42,438 bases of DNA from contig JABANP010000457.1 in the NCBI GenBank assembly GCA_013115135.1, positions 1-42,438 of the forward strand, read 5' to 3'. The translations under genes were made by a program, and so were the position numbers. Every line of letters begins with the position of its first letter. Within the stretch, counting starts at the first letter, position 1. The notes under the pieces are model-generated. The model saw nothing but the letters and a program-made list of their open reading frames with translations, was not told the DNA's origin and did no database searches. This document shows, piece after piece, positions 11,901 through 21,691 of the stretch. The stretch is from Perkinsus olseni (Eukaryota > Perkinsozoa > Perkinsida > Perkinsidae).

Positions 11901-13304
11901 TGCGTCGGAGCTGTTGGCCTCCTCCCAGACAGTGATAGTCCCGCCGGTCCCGACCGCGATGAATCCTTCGCTCAGTGGACACAACGCTCGGGGACGGAAG
12001 TCCGGCGAAGGGCAAGGCAGATGGTGGGTGATGGTAGCCGTTTTGGATGATACAAGCATCAACCTAAGATACGCCCCTCCACTGGTCACTGAGGACGGGT
12101 TCCTCACCGCCCGCTTTCAGCCACGGCGACGACAAGCGGGCAATCGGAGGCGGCCGAAGAGACCAGCCAGATGTGATCGATGAGCCTTGTGGGTCCCTCG
12201 TCGCCTGGCCCTGAGATCTGATAACGACCATTAACGCCGCTACCATCAACTGTTGCTCACAGAGGGAGGCACTTCCTTCAGCACCCCTCCACCTTTGCCT
12301 TTGATGAACTTGCACCCATCACGGCCGGTGATGCAGATGAGGGATGAGTCAGTCGGACATACAGTGACCTGGCAGGATTTATTTTAATTTCTGTTCTCGG
12401 CGGTATTGATGGCGATCTCGCCTCAACACTAAGTCCCGCAGAAATTGAGGAAAGAAGACGCTGGGTCCAGTGAGAGGCTCGGAACGGCTGGGCTCCCACT
12501 GCAGTGTTCTCAAGCAGCCTTGGAGTTGCAGGGCTTACCTTATCGAAGAGGCCATCAAGCGTCAGCTGTGTACTGTTGTTGACCTCAAGATTCGTCCGGC
12601 GAGGAGATCCGACCGCCTAAGGGCCGTCTAGTAGAAGCGCGGGTGTTGCTCATATCGGAGATCACCTAACTTACCTTTCTTCTCCGCCAACCGGTGATGT
12701 GATAGAGTTGGCCGGTGGTCGTGAGCAGGACTAGTGTTCGACTATCCGCTGACAGCGCTATCGACACAACCCTGTCCCCCTTCCTCTCCTGAATGAGGGT
12801 CGGGTCGTACTGCATCACAGCGGTCCGCCCGTACCTCGGGCTTTGGCAGAAGGAAGACGTCTTGGGGATGGTTACCGGGGACCGTCGGATTGTACAACGC
12901 CACGGCCATCTGAGAACAGCCGCTGCTAGTGTTGGGACCAGGTGGAAGGCCTAACCTGACCACCGCTGAGGAGCTGACCAACAGCAAGGACTCGACTGTC
13001 TGGGGTCTTGGCAAGGTCAGTGACCATCTCGACACAGTCCTCCTCGAGAGGGGCGAGGAAGTTGACTGTGTTCGAGTCGACGTGTCTAATGCAAGCATGC
13101 CTTCCGGATACGTGTACCTCGCGGGGAGTTAGAAGGGGGGAGCGCCGCCGTAGCAGCTCTCACCACGAAGTGTCCGCTCTCGTCAGGGAAGAGGGCTGTT
13201 GGACTATCCTTGAGAGTCGTCCGATCGTCTGGCGTGATGAGCCCTCCGAGAGCGTGAACCAGCTGAAGTCTGGTAACTTCCCGTGGTGGCTTCTGGCCAA
13301 TCAT
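5918..13304 (-). CDS. CFAP57: Cilia- and flagella-associated protein 57-like (WD40 plus coiled coil), many introns
   Basis: Pieces in successive minus-strand frames, joined by short GT-AG introns, follow CFAP57 order. Exon 1 (ATG at 13304) has ALFPDESGHFVV. WD40 segments follow: LAKTPDSRVLAVGQ (about 13000), VSIALSADSRTLVLL (about 12750), CPTDSSLICITG (about 12330), FIAVGTGGTITVW (about 11940), SSEDKSLRIW (about 11470), DVAVHPVGGFIIAVAF (about 11320), PLAWSAGGHYLAVAQ (about 10950) and LLVGTSQGSVCALSHPL (about 9870). From about 9530 down it is heptad coiled coil. An exon near 7150-7240 ends LLKRIYQERI, like the conserved CFAP57 block near its C-terminus, then come ENATLLSEIND (about 6420) and a last helix ending MLQEQ at 6020. 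CFAP57 is an axonemal protein linked to inner-arm dyneins, suiting a flagellated zoospore. The exact stop is uncertain: 5918 if the last frame reads through its donor. Confidence 0.75.
6513..6922 (-). other. Long CFAP57 intron carrying a spliced-leader relict
   Basis: The exon holding RRQMKALDKK seems to end at a GTGAGC donor (6917-6922 on the minus strand), and the next coiled-coil exon starts after CTGTCAG at 6513-6515. The 410-nt gap is long compared with the 25-60 nt of most introns traced in this gene, although a roughly 335-nt intron lies near 7406-7741. The upstream frame stays open for some distance past the donor, so the donor choice is an inference. Confidence 0.45.
6683..6704 (+). 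other. Trans-spliced leader sequence (relict SL, no donor)
   Basis: TCCGTAGCCATCTTGGCTCAAG matches the 22-nt dinoflagellate/Perkinsus spliced leader (known consensus DCCGUAGCCAUUUUGGCUCAAG) except for C in place of U at position 12. A functional SL RNA gene has a GT donor immediately after CAAG; here the next bases are TTCTGA. The leader therefore looks already joined to an mRNA body, as in relict leaders left by reverse transcription and reinsertion of trans-spliced mRNA. A 25-codon frame starts 24 nt downstream at 6728 and ends at 6805. Confidence 0.75.
11146..11245 (+). repeat. Dispersed ~105-bp repeat, copy A (in a CFAP57 intron)
   Basis: It starts ATGTGAGTTTATAGTCCAAC and runs through GTGAGGGACCCTCTGTAGCG to GCAGTGCAATGAGA. 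It is clearly homologous to copy D at 17943 and more weakly to copies B and C. It lies inside a roughly 200-nt CFAP57 intron (about 11080-11277). Confidence 0.75.
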
Positions 13305-14324
13305 CGGTGGAGAGCGCTACTACTAAACTCCCTCGATTCGATCTTGAGTCCACCATGTTACAACTTTTACCTTTTTCACTCAACCAAAAGCTTTACAATA
13401 GTGACAAGAGAGACGATCAGAGGCACGCCGTACAGCACAGTAATCAGCGGTGGTTCGCAGTTGACAGACACCCAGGGTGATGGCATCAGACGAGGACTAG
13501 TTATACGGTTCACGAGGAGTCTCTCAAGAGTCCCCACCCCTTACAGGATGACATGAAATAGGTGCGGAAGAGTACGCCTTGAAGCCGAACGAGAGCATGC
13601 TCGCATCCCGGCGCCGTAGCCTCCATTCAGAGTACCAACGGTGAATACAGGCATGTAGTGCTAGGGCTCCGAGTGCTGTCCATCTTGCTGGTGAGCAAGG
13701 GGCATGTGCGAGTTTATAGTCCGACGCTTACGGTTCCGGGTTAGCCAAACTTAACCGATGTACTCAGTTGGGGATTACTCCTCTGTAGTGGTTGTTATGC
13801 AGTACGACGAGATTGTGTGCCAGGTAGTTCGGACTCGAGTTAGTATTGGAAATACTTGGTGTGGATGAACAACCTTCGGGCACACCTGCCAACTTGCCCG
13901 CCCAATTTCCACGGGCGTATTTCCGACAAGTCGCTCGAAATCACTTTCCAGCTGATGAAAGGTCGGCAATGGCCATAGAAACTAGAAGTAACAGTGGTTG
14001 CCGCTAATTTCGTCCACCAATCAGTATTGAAATCGAGAACATCTCAAGTTATTATTAAGCAGGCTTACCCCTCTCTCTATGTTGTCGTGACGACTGTCGC
14101 TCGCCACGCAATGTATTGTGATACTGTCCACTGCTAGGCTTAAGTGATCTAACATTCAACTGTGGATGGTCATTGAGATTGGATAATCGATTGAGATTAA
14201 CCTCTCCTATATCCGGGTATTGTGCTCCCTGGATTACGCTCTACCAACCAGTTCGTGAGAGGGTCGATTGCCCCCGTGGCTCGGACAGGTCTGAGGTATT
14301 TCAGCGTTCGAGGTTCTTGTTCAA
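13305..14324. other. Intergenic between CFAP57 and the secreted-protein array
   Basis: No gene recognised. It contains repeat copy B. It lies between two divergent transcription units, so the CFAP57 promoter (minus) and the first secreted gene's promoter (plus) should both be here. Confidence 0.4.
13704..13812 (+). repeat. Dispersed ~105-bp repeat, copy B
   Basis: It begins ATGTGCGAGTTTATAGTCCG and shares the CGCTTACGGT-CCGG-TTAGCCA core and the ATGCAGTACGACGAGA end with copies A and D, with more divergence. It lies about 510 bp upstream of the first secreted paralogue. Confidence 0.65.
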
Positions 14325-14783
14325 ATGCCAAGATCATCACCCTTCGCAGTCGCTCTCCTGGCTACAGTGGTGGTGTTGGTAAAGGCGCAATTATCCTTCC
14401 TTCTGCCTTGGCGAAACATCTCCTTCGCGCAGTACAGAACACCGCCGTGGGGAAGGCATGACGAGGCAGTTGTCGAGCTGACGTTCAAGTCCGTGCAGGG
14501 GAAAGATCACGTCAAGATGAAAGTCACGGTTCCCACGAGCGAGGTCACGAGCCCAGATATTCTTTTCCGTTTGGACCCGACAACAAAGAGGGTGGAGTTC
14601 CTCAACTTAACAGACGACCAGAAGGCAGAGATGAACTTCTTCCTCGGAGTCTTGAGGGACCTTGGGTTAATCCATGAAGCAGAATTGTCTCAGATCAAGC
14701 TTCGATATCGCCGTACGCCAAACCTGTTCTCAGTATGCCTGGGTGATGGTGAAAAGGTATTCGCCGCGAGGGTTCGACACTAG
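14325..14783 (+). CDS. Small secreted protein, family 1, paralogue 1
   Basis: 152 residues in one exon. A signal peptide (about residues 1-22, hydrophobic core FAVALLATVVVLV ending KA) precedes the mature start QLSFLLP. The conserved points shared with the paralogues at 16334 and 18313 are L-[SG]-FL-P after the signal, SFAQYRTPPWG, VEFLNLTDDQKAEMN in the middle, and a C-terminal block LGLIHEAELSQIKLRY followed by FSVCLGDGE. There is no transmembrane segment after the signal and there are few cysteines. I do not recognise the family; it looks specific to this lineage and is likely exported. The tandem arrangement on one strand at about 2-kb spacing suggests gene duplication. Confidence 0.7.
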   Translation: MPRSSPFAVALLATVVVLVKAQLSFLLPWRNISFAQYRTPPWGRHDEAVVELTFKSVQGKDHVKMKVTVPTSEVTSPDILFRLDPTTKRVEFLNLTDDQKAEMNFFLGVLRDLGLIHEAELSQIKLRYRRTPNLFSVCLGDGEKVFAARVRH

Positions 14784-16333
14784 TGATTTCTGTTCGCTCT
14801 GCGGTCGTGATCATCATGATGATGATGTAGCATGGTGTGTTGTTTGGTCAGCTGTGGAGTTGGTTGATAGTTCTGAAGCAGCGGGGAATTGCCGAGAAGA
14901 CTCCGGAAATCCTAGAGGACAAGGTATGTGTGACTTTATGGTCCAACGCCGGAACCGCCCTAGCTGGACCATCACGATGGTTTGTGCGTTAACCCTATAC
15001 GATTTTAGCACATCGATGGTGAGAGTCGAACTGATCCGGCTCTACCAGCGTGTGACTATGAACACACACAAACAGAGTCATTCCAGATGTGAGGAGAGGG
15101 TGAAAGTGCATGTTGAAAAAACAACAGTCTGACATCTTCTGGTCAGTAGAAGAAAGCTTCGGAATCACTCGCCATGGGACTGGAGCGAGCAGCAGGCGGA
15201 GGGATCAGAGTCAATTGGCGCAAACTTTGAATTCCTCGTCCACGTTTCTTTTCATGAGCTCTTCCGCTCGCGTTAGATTGGCTGAGCAACACCATAGTGA
15301 CGTATCTGTCCTACTACAGTATACCACATTTTCCGCGAATCTTGCCGGCGCCAAAGGCTAAAGTTACTCCCGCCAACACAGCAATTAAGTCAGCGTTCCT
15401 GATAAATGCTCGCGGCGCGTGATATGCAACGGCTCCGTGGGACCCTACCCACTCCGTCACCGATCTGTAGCAGGGAAAAATAGCCTCCACCGAGATAATC
15501 ATTTGTTTTGTGCCAGTGCTTGTCATTGTCATTGCAGTCGTTATAGCAAGCAGAAAGCGCTCAAGCATTTCTCGAGTAATACAATACTATGGATACCACA
15601 TCCATATTCATAGTAAGGACAGTGACAACGCTAAAAGTACATATACTGGTTATACCAGTCTGGTATAGTCTATCATGACAATATACGTAAATTTCTCTCC
15701 CTATGGAGAGAACGCTTCACTCTTGGCTCGATGGACTTGCCCTCAATCAATCCCTTTCAAAGATACATCGGTGCTGTTAATCAGATAACTCAACAGACTC
15801 GTTCACAGTGGCTCGTGAGCTATAGTTACAGCAATAATATCAACACGGGAGCTAGGCTAGCAAGGGAGACAGTCACACGAAGAACAATGGAGCGACACAG
15901 TCAATTGTGTGCAGCATTTCCTCACACGCGCCAGTCTGCCTGAGCCGCTCTTCGGCGTTGGACTTAAAACTCACACGTACGTACAATTTCAACGTCGCGC
16001 TGCAGGAAGATTTTCACCGATTTTCTTACCCAGTGGTCGAGCATACACTCGAATGCAGTGGGGAAACGCGCAGTGAGATCTGCAGTTTTTGGGCACTCTG
16101 ATGGCTGCATCTTGCTTCCTTGTTTAACCTGCTCATATCATGCACAATTCCTCGCTGAGCCGCTCAAGTTGTCATTTCCATTGCCGAAGTCGAAAATTCT
16201 CCGGAATACCATGGCATAATACGCCTCGCAATCGACTCATTCTCAAGGACATGAGAACTTACCAAAGTGCATGCGGTATTCTGCGTCGTCTCGCGTCCGC
16301 GACGGGCTTGTCTTTTTAGTCATTTCCGTCCAA
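14784..16333. other. Intergenic within the secreted array
   Basis: No gene recognised in either strand. It holds repeat copy C and short perfect inverted repeats, notably TATACCAG-T-CTGGTATA at 15651-15667 and CTCTCC/GGAGAG just after. Confidence 0.4.
14926..14980 (+). repeat. Dispersed repeat, truncated copy C
   Basis: ATGTGTGACTTTATGGTCCA ACGCC matches the first 30 or so bases of copies A, B and D; similarity fades afterwards. It lies 143 bp after the stop of the first secreted paralogue. Confidence 0.5.
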
Positions 16334-16819
16334 ATGTGGAGATGGTCAGTCACATTCGTGCATATCTTCGCTGCCGTTGTTGAGGGCCAACTAAGCTTCC
16401 TCTCCCCGAATGAAAGAGTGTACTCGGCGAAGTATAGAACACCAGCAATGGGGACTGGTAATGGCCTTGGAGTAGAATTGCTATTCTTTTCCGGGCCGGA
16501 GGGTGATGATATCAAGATGAAGGTGCAGCGTCCATACGGGAATCACCATGCATACACACCGAGCCTTCCATTCCACTTCTTCCCTGCAACCAGGATAATC
16601 GACTTCAACAACTGGACTGACGACTCGAAGGCACGCATGAACACTGGCGCTGTACACAGATCGCTGAGGAGCTTCTTGCAGGATTTGACTAACGACGGTC
16701 TAATCCCGGAGCCGGACCTGCCTTTGATCAAGGTTCAGTACCACCCCGGGGAAGATCGGTTCTCTATTCGCTTCGGTAGTGGAGAAACACTATCCGCCTC
16801 GAGGGAGCGCCAGAGTTAA
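16334..16819 (+). CDS. Small secreted protein, family 1, paralogue 2
   Basis: 161 residues from the ATG at 16334. This ATG is chosen over the in-frame one at 16271 because it puts a signal peptide (MWRWSVTFVHIFAAVVEG) directly before QLSFLSP, matching the other paralogues. Conserved blocks are YSAKYRTPAMGTG, IIDFNNWTDDSKARMN, DGLIPEPDLPLIKVQYHP and FSIRFGSGE. Compared with paralogue 1 it has a small insertion after the WTDD motif (NTGAVHRS). Function is unknown; the family members share their framework but differ widely elsewhere, as in diversifying secreted families. Confidence 0.7.
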   Translation: MWRWSVTFVHIFAAVVEGQLSFLSPNERVYSAKYRTPAMGTGNGLGVELLFFSGPEGDDIKMKVQRPYGNHHAYTPSLPFHFFPATRIIDFNNWTDDSKARMNTGAVHRSLRSFLQDLTNDGLIPEPDLPLIKVQYHPGEDRFSIRFGSGETLSASRERQS

Positions 16820-17053
16820 CGTGCCAGGCAAATCTTTGTGTCCATGTTCAGCTGTGTTGAGCTGTTGTTGATGCCAATAGAGGAGTCGTGCTCACAGTAC
16901 CATATCAAATCTCCGAAGGAACGAAGATGATTGCCAGCGTTCCGTGTGAGCTCGAAGCTTGCAAGACGATCGTGCGTCCGTCGTCTACTAGAACCTCCGT
17001 GTAGGTGTGCAGGCGCACAACTACGGACCCTCAGCTCAGCCTGACGCTGGCGG

Positions 17054-17590
17054 ATGACTTATTCAGTGCCGCTTGAGGGAGGCAGAATCTCCGAATTCCA
17101 CCCTTCACTGCTGGAGTTCCCAATGGTTAACGCTCTGCTAGGGAAATCATACCCGGACTCCAGCGAGCCATTAGCCTCGCAAGTTCCTTATATCCCGACT
17201 TGTGTAATACCACTGGTGGCCACCGTTGATGATGACACATCGTTGTTAAGCAGAATTCCTCAGCTAGAGTGTTCTCAGATGCGAAATTTCAAATTAGAAT
17301 GGTTCCAGCTGGTGTACGATGACCTGTATATGGCAAGAACTTCTCAGGAGGTAGCTGGTCATATTAGCGAGCGTGTCCGGGCTGTTTCAAAGTGGTGTCT
17401 GGTTTCCAGACCTCGTACTTGCAGTGGCAGCACGCTCGAGCTGTGCTTCATAGCATTATGCTACTATCAGATCGCTTCACTTGGTCAACTCACATACTCA
17501 ACCACTTATCGTCTGATCTATGGTCTCGTTCGCTATGAGCTACATCCGCTCGTATTGCATTCCAGTACCATATTCTCAACAAAAAAGTAG
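17054..17590 (+). CDS. Hypothetical protein, doubtful
   Basis: 178-codon ATG-started frame between paralogues 2 and 3. It has no signal peptide, no family motif and no recognisable domain; the C-terminal part is hydrophobic and Tyr/Leu rich. Its length is somewhat more than expected by chance, but it shows no homology to the neighbouring secreted genes, so it may be a chance frame or a remnant. Confidence 0.25.
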   Translation: MTYSVPLEGGRISEFHPSLLEFPMVNALLGKSYPDSSEPLASQVPYIPTCVIPLVATVDDDTSLLSRIPQLECSQMRNFKLEWFQLVYDDLYMARTSQEVAGHISERVRAVSKWCLVSRPRTCSGSTLELCFIALCYYQIASLGQLTYSTTYRLIYGLVRYELHPLVLHSSTIFSTKK

Positions 17591-17942
17591 CGTACGAATA
17601 ATAATGGACGACTCAACCGAATTGCCGCAAGTTGCCTGAGAACGCAAGCGTGGAGGCAAGATGGAGGTCACCTTCTCACTCGCAACAACTTCGCGTCGAT
17701 TGAGCTCGTCCTGAGCTCCTTTATTGACCCAATAAGGCTCTTAAATTGAAGATTTCAACTCCACCGCTTATTGGCAACAAACGACTAAGCCGACTACATG
17801 CGATGAGAGGCTCATGTTCACCCCAAAGATGATCTCAACATCAGACCGACTCGTCGAACTGGCGCTTGGGAAGGTCATTCTTCGAGCTGAGTGGGTACGC
17901 GGATCCTGATTGAGGAACTACAGCTCATCAAGGGCGGCAGTG

Positions 17943-18048
17943 TGTGTGAGTTTATAGTCCAGCGCTTACGGTACCGGCTTAGTTAGACTCGAAGCCGATG
18001 TCCACAGTGAGGGACCCTCTGAAGCGTTGAAATGCAGTGCAATCAGAC
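17943..18048 (+). repeat. Dispersed ~105-bp repeat, copy D
   Basis: It runs from TGTGTGAGTTTATAGTCCAG through GTGAGGGACCCTCTGAAGCG to GCAGTGCAATCAGAC. It is the closest relative of copy A and lies about 265 bp upstream of the third paralogue's ATG. Confidence 0.75.
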
Positions 18049-18312
18049 AGATTCTCAAGAAGCTCTCCTCAGGGCCGCTCACGATCGCAATCAGTGCCTC
18101 GACCGTGTAGCTTTAACATGGGAATCTGATTGAGATTATCATTATTCGCCCTGGAGGGTGGTGGAACCATCATCTTGCACCCTTGCGAGTTACTGTCGCC
18201 AAGCGCACATTTCCAGCTTCGAGCCGCTCGAAGTTCATTTCCATCACAGAGCAAGCTTCTTCAAGGTATCAGGAAGTCCTCGCTTCGCTCAGGACTAGTT
18301 GTTTTTGGCTTA

Positions 18313-18768
18313 ATGAGTATCTTATCAATCGTTCTGCTTCTTCTCGCTACTGCGGCAACAGTGGAAGGGTACCTGGGATTCCTTCTTCCCAGGGAACAGA
18401 AATTTTCGGCTTCTTACCAGACCTCAGCGGCTGGAGAGACGGATGACGTTGATATAAGGATGCTTTGCCAATCGTCCTTCGACGCTGACATGATCACGAT
18501 TAAGGTGAAAAGTTGGAACCGTCGTCTTGAAGTTGAGACGCCTAGAACCCAGTTCTATTTTCAACCCAATACAACGCTGGTGGATTTCGTGAATTTAACT
18601 GATGATATGAAATTGGGGTGGAACGACGTTCTTGACCGGTTGATGGCCGTTGGATTGATCTCAAGACCGAGCATATCTTTGGTCACTGTCGAGTACCATC
18701 CAGACCGAGATAGATTCTCAGTTCGATTCGATGAGGGACGTGAACAGGTTGCCCATAGGCGCCCTTAG
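18313..18768 (+). CDS. Small secreted protein, family 1, paralogue 3
   Basis: 151 residues from the ATG at 18313, with a clear signal peptide (MSILSIVLLLLATAATVEG) followed by YLGFLLP. The frame is open further upstream, to 18130, but the internal start aligns with the other paralogues. Conserved blocks are FSASYQTSAAGE, LVDFVNLTDDMKLGWN, VGLISRPSISLVTVEYHPD and FSVRFDEG. The AG at 18299-18300 just upstream could serve as a splice or trans-splice acceptor. Function unknown; extracellular or vacuolar export is inferred from the signal only. Confidence 0.7.
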   Translation: MSILSIVLLLLATAATVEGYLGFLLPREQKFSASYQTSAAGETDDVDIRMLCQSSFDADMITIKVKSWNRRLEVETPRTQFYFQPNTTLVDFVNLTDDMKLGWNDVLDRLMAVGLISRPSISLVTVEYHPDRDRFSVRFDEGREQVAHRRP

Positions 18769-19219
18769 AAGAGACTCTAATCGTCTTCACTGAAACTCAT
18801 CACATGCGTGTGCTGATGATGCTGTATATGTCTGTGAAGCTTTTCTCTCAGCGAGGCCGTCAGAGAAGAGCTTGAAACGACAAGATACTCAGCCTACTGA
18901 GCTCACGGTCGTCTAAAGTTTAGGCGGTGGTAAAATCGAATTTCTGTTTTGAACTCAAGGTAGCCGTATGCACAGGAGACTGAGCAGACTTCTCCAATTG
19001 AAACGCACTCTACCTCTTCACGCAGAGACTGTTATCCTTGATTGCTCTCATCTTCAAGCAAGATAAGAGACTTCAGCAGGATGCTTGGCAGGCATGATCG
19101 TGAAAGCCGTTACTGCCCGATAGCACTGCTGCTGTTATCATCATAGACACTTTCCACACAAGACAGGTTTATAGACGAACAACAAAAAAAGAACTTAACA
19201 TGGTGATCACCATGATCAG
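18769..19219. other. Intergenic
   Basis: No gene recognised. A perfect 16-nt palindrome CATGGTGATCACCATG lies at 19199-19214, directly after the stop of the minus-strand gene at 19220. Confidence 0.4.
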
Positions 19220-19684
19220 CTACAACACCGACTCTTCCGCTTCCTCCTCTTCCTCGGTATCATCAAATTCTCCCGAATAATCATCTATGAAATGAGATAC
19301 AACAACGCACAGCAGCAAGGAGACGGGCTACCCACCATCCATGTCCGTGAATAGATCAGCGGCAGCGTCTATGAGATCCTCGACGGTCCTGCTGGCTGTC
19401 TCGTGTTCAACATTCCCTTCGAAGCACTCCACGACCTCACTACTGTCATCCACGGACGAGATCACCGAGGAGGGTGCCTGACAGCAGGAAAGAAGACCAA
19501 CCGTAAGGAAGGCCAGCCAACTGCGCAGGCGATATCTTCCCGCTATGTTTACCGATTTAATTGCTTTATTCGCGAGACTGATTTTTTCGTTGAAAAATCC
19601 AATTGTTCTATATTTATTTTTATTTCGTTTTATGCTTTTGTTGCTGTTTTTAACCAACTGATTCCCCACCGCGGTGCTGGTCAC
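19220..19684 (-). CDS. Small protein with hydrophobic segment and acidic tail, two exons
   Basis: The minus-strand frame 19328-19684 carries a hydrophobic segment (WLAFLTVGLLSCC) and then an acidic stretch with SSEVVECFEG and VEDLIDAAADLFTDMD. A 53-nt GTGGGT...ATAG intron joins it in phase to a second exon, DYSGEFDDTEEEEEAEESVL with stop at 19220-19222, extending the acidic character. That agreement of splice sites, phase and composition supports a real gene. The N-terminus is uncertain: the frame before the hydrophobic segment is AT-rich and Lys/Asn rich and may be an upstream intron, in which case the segment would be a signal peptide. No family recognised. Confidence 0.5.
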
Positions 19685-20067
19685 TTAGGCGTTGCATATG
19701 AGAGAGTGTTGTCAGCTTCTTCAGTCTCTATCATAATTCAGCCCAAGAATGACTGCACCACCGAAGAACACCATCATCTCACCCGATGCCGCCCGAGCCG
19801 CTGCTTCTCCTCGTCGAAGTCTTGAGTACCCTTGCTGAGGGGCCTGAAGGTCGCGAGATGAGCTGCTGGTCAGTGCCGAGTGGAAGCCTACTTGATGCGG
19901 GAAGCCTCTGCAGCGCCGAGTACTCCTCCTAATACTCGTGCCACCACAACCCGGGCTAGGTCCCTCGTGGTTGCTGGATGGTCATCAGGAGGGAGGTAGC
20001 AGTAGGATGACGTAGTTGATATCGGAACCTGACAGGGCGGTCTCAAAACAGGGAATTTTGGGGAAAT

Positions 20068-20358
20068 GTGGTATTCGAAATTGTAACTAACCACCCTCGC
20101 TCGAGCGTGCGCGTTTCCAGTACTCGCATGATAAGTCGGCTGCCCAGCGACCCCTCACTCAATTGCTATTGCAACGGCCCAATCTTAAGCCACTCGAACG
20201 CCTCTTGTCACCACAATCAGCAGGTGACAGTGTGTAGGGTGTTGTTTACCCTAATCCTGTGCCAGGTGTACACGGAAGTGCCCAAGCTGGGAGGCTACAA
20301 CAAGACTTATCCAGAGGCTGAGCTTGCCAAATTCAAGGAAGTCGTCCAAGACCGTTGA
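20068..20358 (+). CDS. Doubtful small ORF with hydrophobic segment
   Basis: 96-codon frame. The last 40 residues contain a hydrophobic run (VLFTLILCQVY) followed by KLGGYNKTYPEAELAKFKEVV, which loosely recalls the N-terminal GG-containing segment of cystatins. No downstream exon carrying the cystatin QxVxG loop was found, so the resemblance is weak. It may be a first exon, a fragment or chance. Confidence 0.2.
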   Translation: MVFEIVTNHPRSSVRVSSTRMISRLPSDPSLNCYCNGPILSHSNASCHHNQQVTVCRVLFTLILCQVYTEVPKLGGYNKTYPEAELAKFKEVVQDR

Positions 20359-20823
20359 AATAGGATATAGCAGTCTTACTCCGAGACTCATCACAGAACT
20401 GTTCTTCCTTAAACTTGGTGACGACCTACTCCCCCCAAGCGACCGCCGCGTCTGTTGATCAACCCCTGGGCGACTCCGCATCTCGGAGTATCTAAGGTTC
20501 ACCCATGCTCATGGCGGACAAGGTTCGACTGTAAAAAGATTCCTACTTAGCAGCCTTCTCCCGCGCTTTTATCTTCTCCACTACGGGATGCTGTTGGCGG
20601 CCTCTGCTGTACGCATGGGCGCTGGACTGAACCATGTACCTGATGGAGCGTACCATAACAACCTGATAGGCTCCCGAATGGGGAGGAAGAGCGGCTTGCA
20701 TCGCCGTGAAGAGTGGGCGTTGGGAGGGGGGCGCCTCGTCAATGCGCAGACGCCGCTGTCCTAACGTCCACTACTGTCGACGTTTGACGAAGACCAACTG
20801 CGATTGTGTAGGCACACAATCTA

Positions 20824-21689
20824 CACCATTTTCACCTCAAGTTAAAAGGATGGGACCTCAATTTAAATACTCTTTTCGAAATTTAAAATAGGCAGACTTC
20901 ATTTTAAAACGCTTTGTTTTAAAATGGAATTTTCAAGATCGAATTAGAAAAATACCACTTCGTTTTCGTAAAATTTAAAAAAACGCAAGTTCGAATTAGT
21001 GTGACAGAATCCTGGGAAGATATTTAAAATAACTCGAACCTCAAATTAAAGATTAAAATCCAACTTAAAAATATCCAACCTCAATTTCGTGGCGTGCATG
21101 TTCATCGGTATACGGTACACAGGACTGATGTCGTGGGGACCTGGGGTTGCAGTTGACTTTCTTGTCTTCCAAAAGTTCCAAAACACCTCCTGACGCGCGT
21201 GTGTGTGGCTTATTTCGGTCCCTGCTGATGAACCAGCCTGGTTCGACCACTGACAACGAAGTTGCCCAACAAGCTCAATCGAAGAGAGGAGTAAAGCGAG
21301 AAACAGAGGAAGAGGCGTTTTGGAAGACAAAAAAGTCAACTGCAACCCCAGGTCCCCACGACATCAGTCCTGTGTACCGTATACCGATGAACATGCACTG
21401 AGCGCATCCCATATTGCGCGCCACGAAATTGAGGTTGGATATTTTTAAGTTGGATTTTAATCTTTAATTTGAGGTTCGAGTTATTTTAAATATCTTCCCA
21501 GGATTCTGTCACACTAATTCGAACTTGCGTTTTTTTAAATTTTTCGAAAACGAAGTGGTATTTTTTTAATTCGATCTTGAAAATTCCATTTTAAAATAAA
21601 GCGTTTTAAAATGAAGTCTGCCTATTTTAAATTTCGAAAAGAGTATTTAAATTGAGGTCTCATCCTTCTAACTTGAGGTGAAAATGGTG
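20824..21689. mobile_element. Foldback (long inverted repeat) element, MITE-like
   Basis: Two arms of about 365-380 bp (20824-21190 and 21312-21689) are near-perfect reverse complements separated by about 120 bp. Outer ends read CACCATTTTCACCTCAAG and its complement, each flanked by TA (20822-20823, 21690-21691), as in Tc1/mariner-type TA target duplications. The arms are AT-rich, unlike the flanks. The right arm has a roughly 25-bp insertion near 21401. Frames crossing it on both strands begin and end with the same residues only because the sequence is palindromic. No transposase is encoded, so it would be non-autonomous. Confidence 0.85.
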
Positions 21690-21691
21690 TA

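Noticed and set aside
12033..12050. Spliced-leader-like word GGTAGCCGTTTTGGATGAT on the plus strand
   Set aside because: It shares only part of the leader core, lacks GCTCAAG, and lies antisense to a CFAP57 coding exon.
21046..21401. Open frames on both strands across the foldback element, starting and ending with the same residues
   Set aside because: The matching ends are a direct result of the inverted repeat; there is no domain and no sign of selection.
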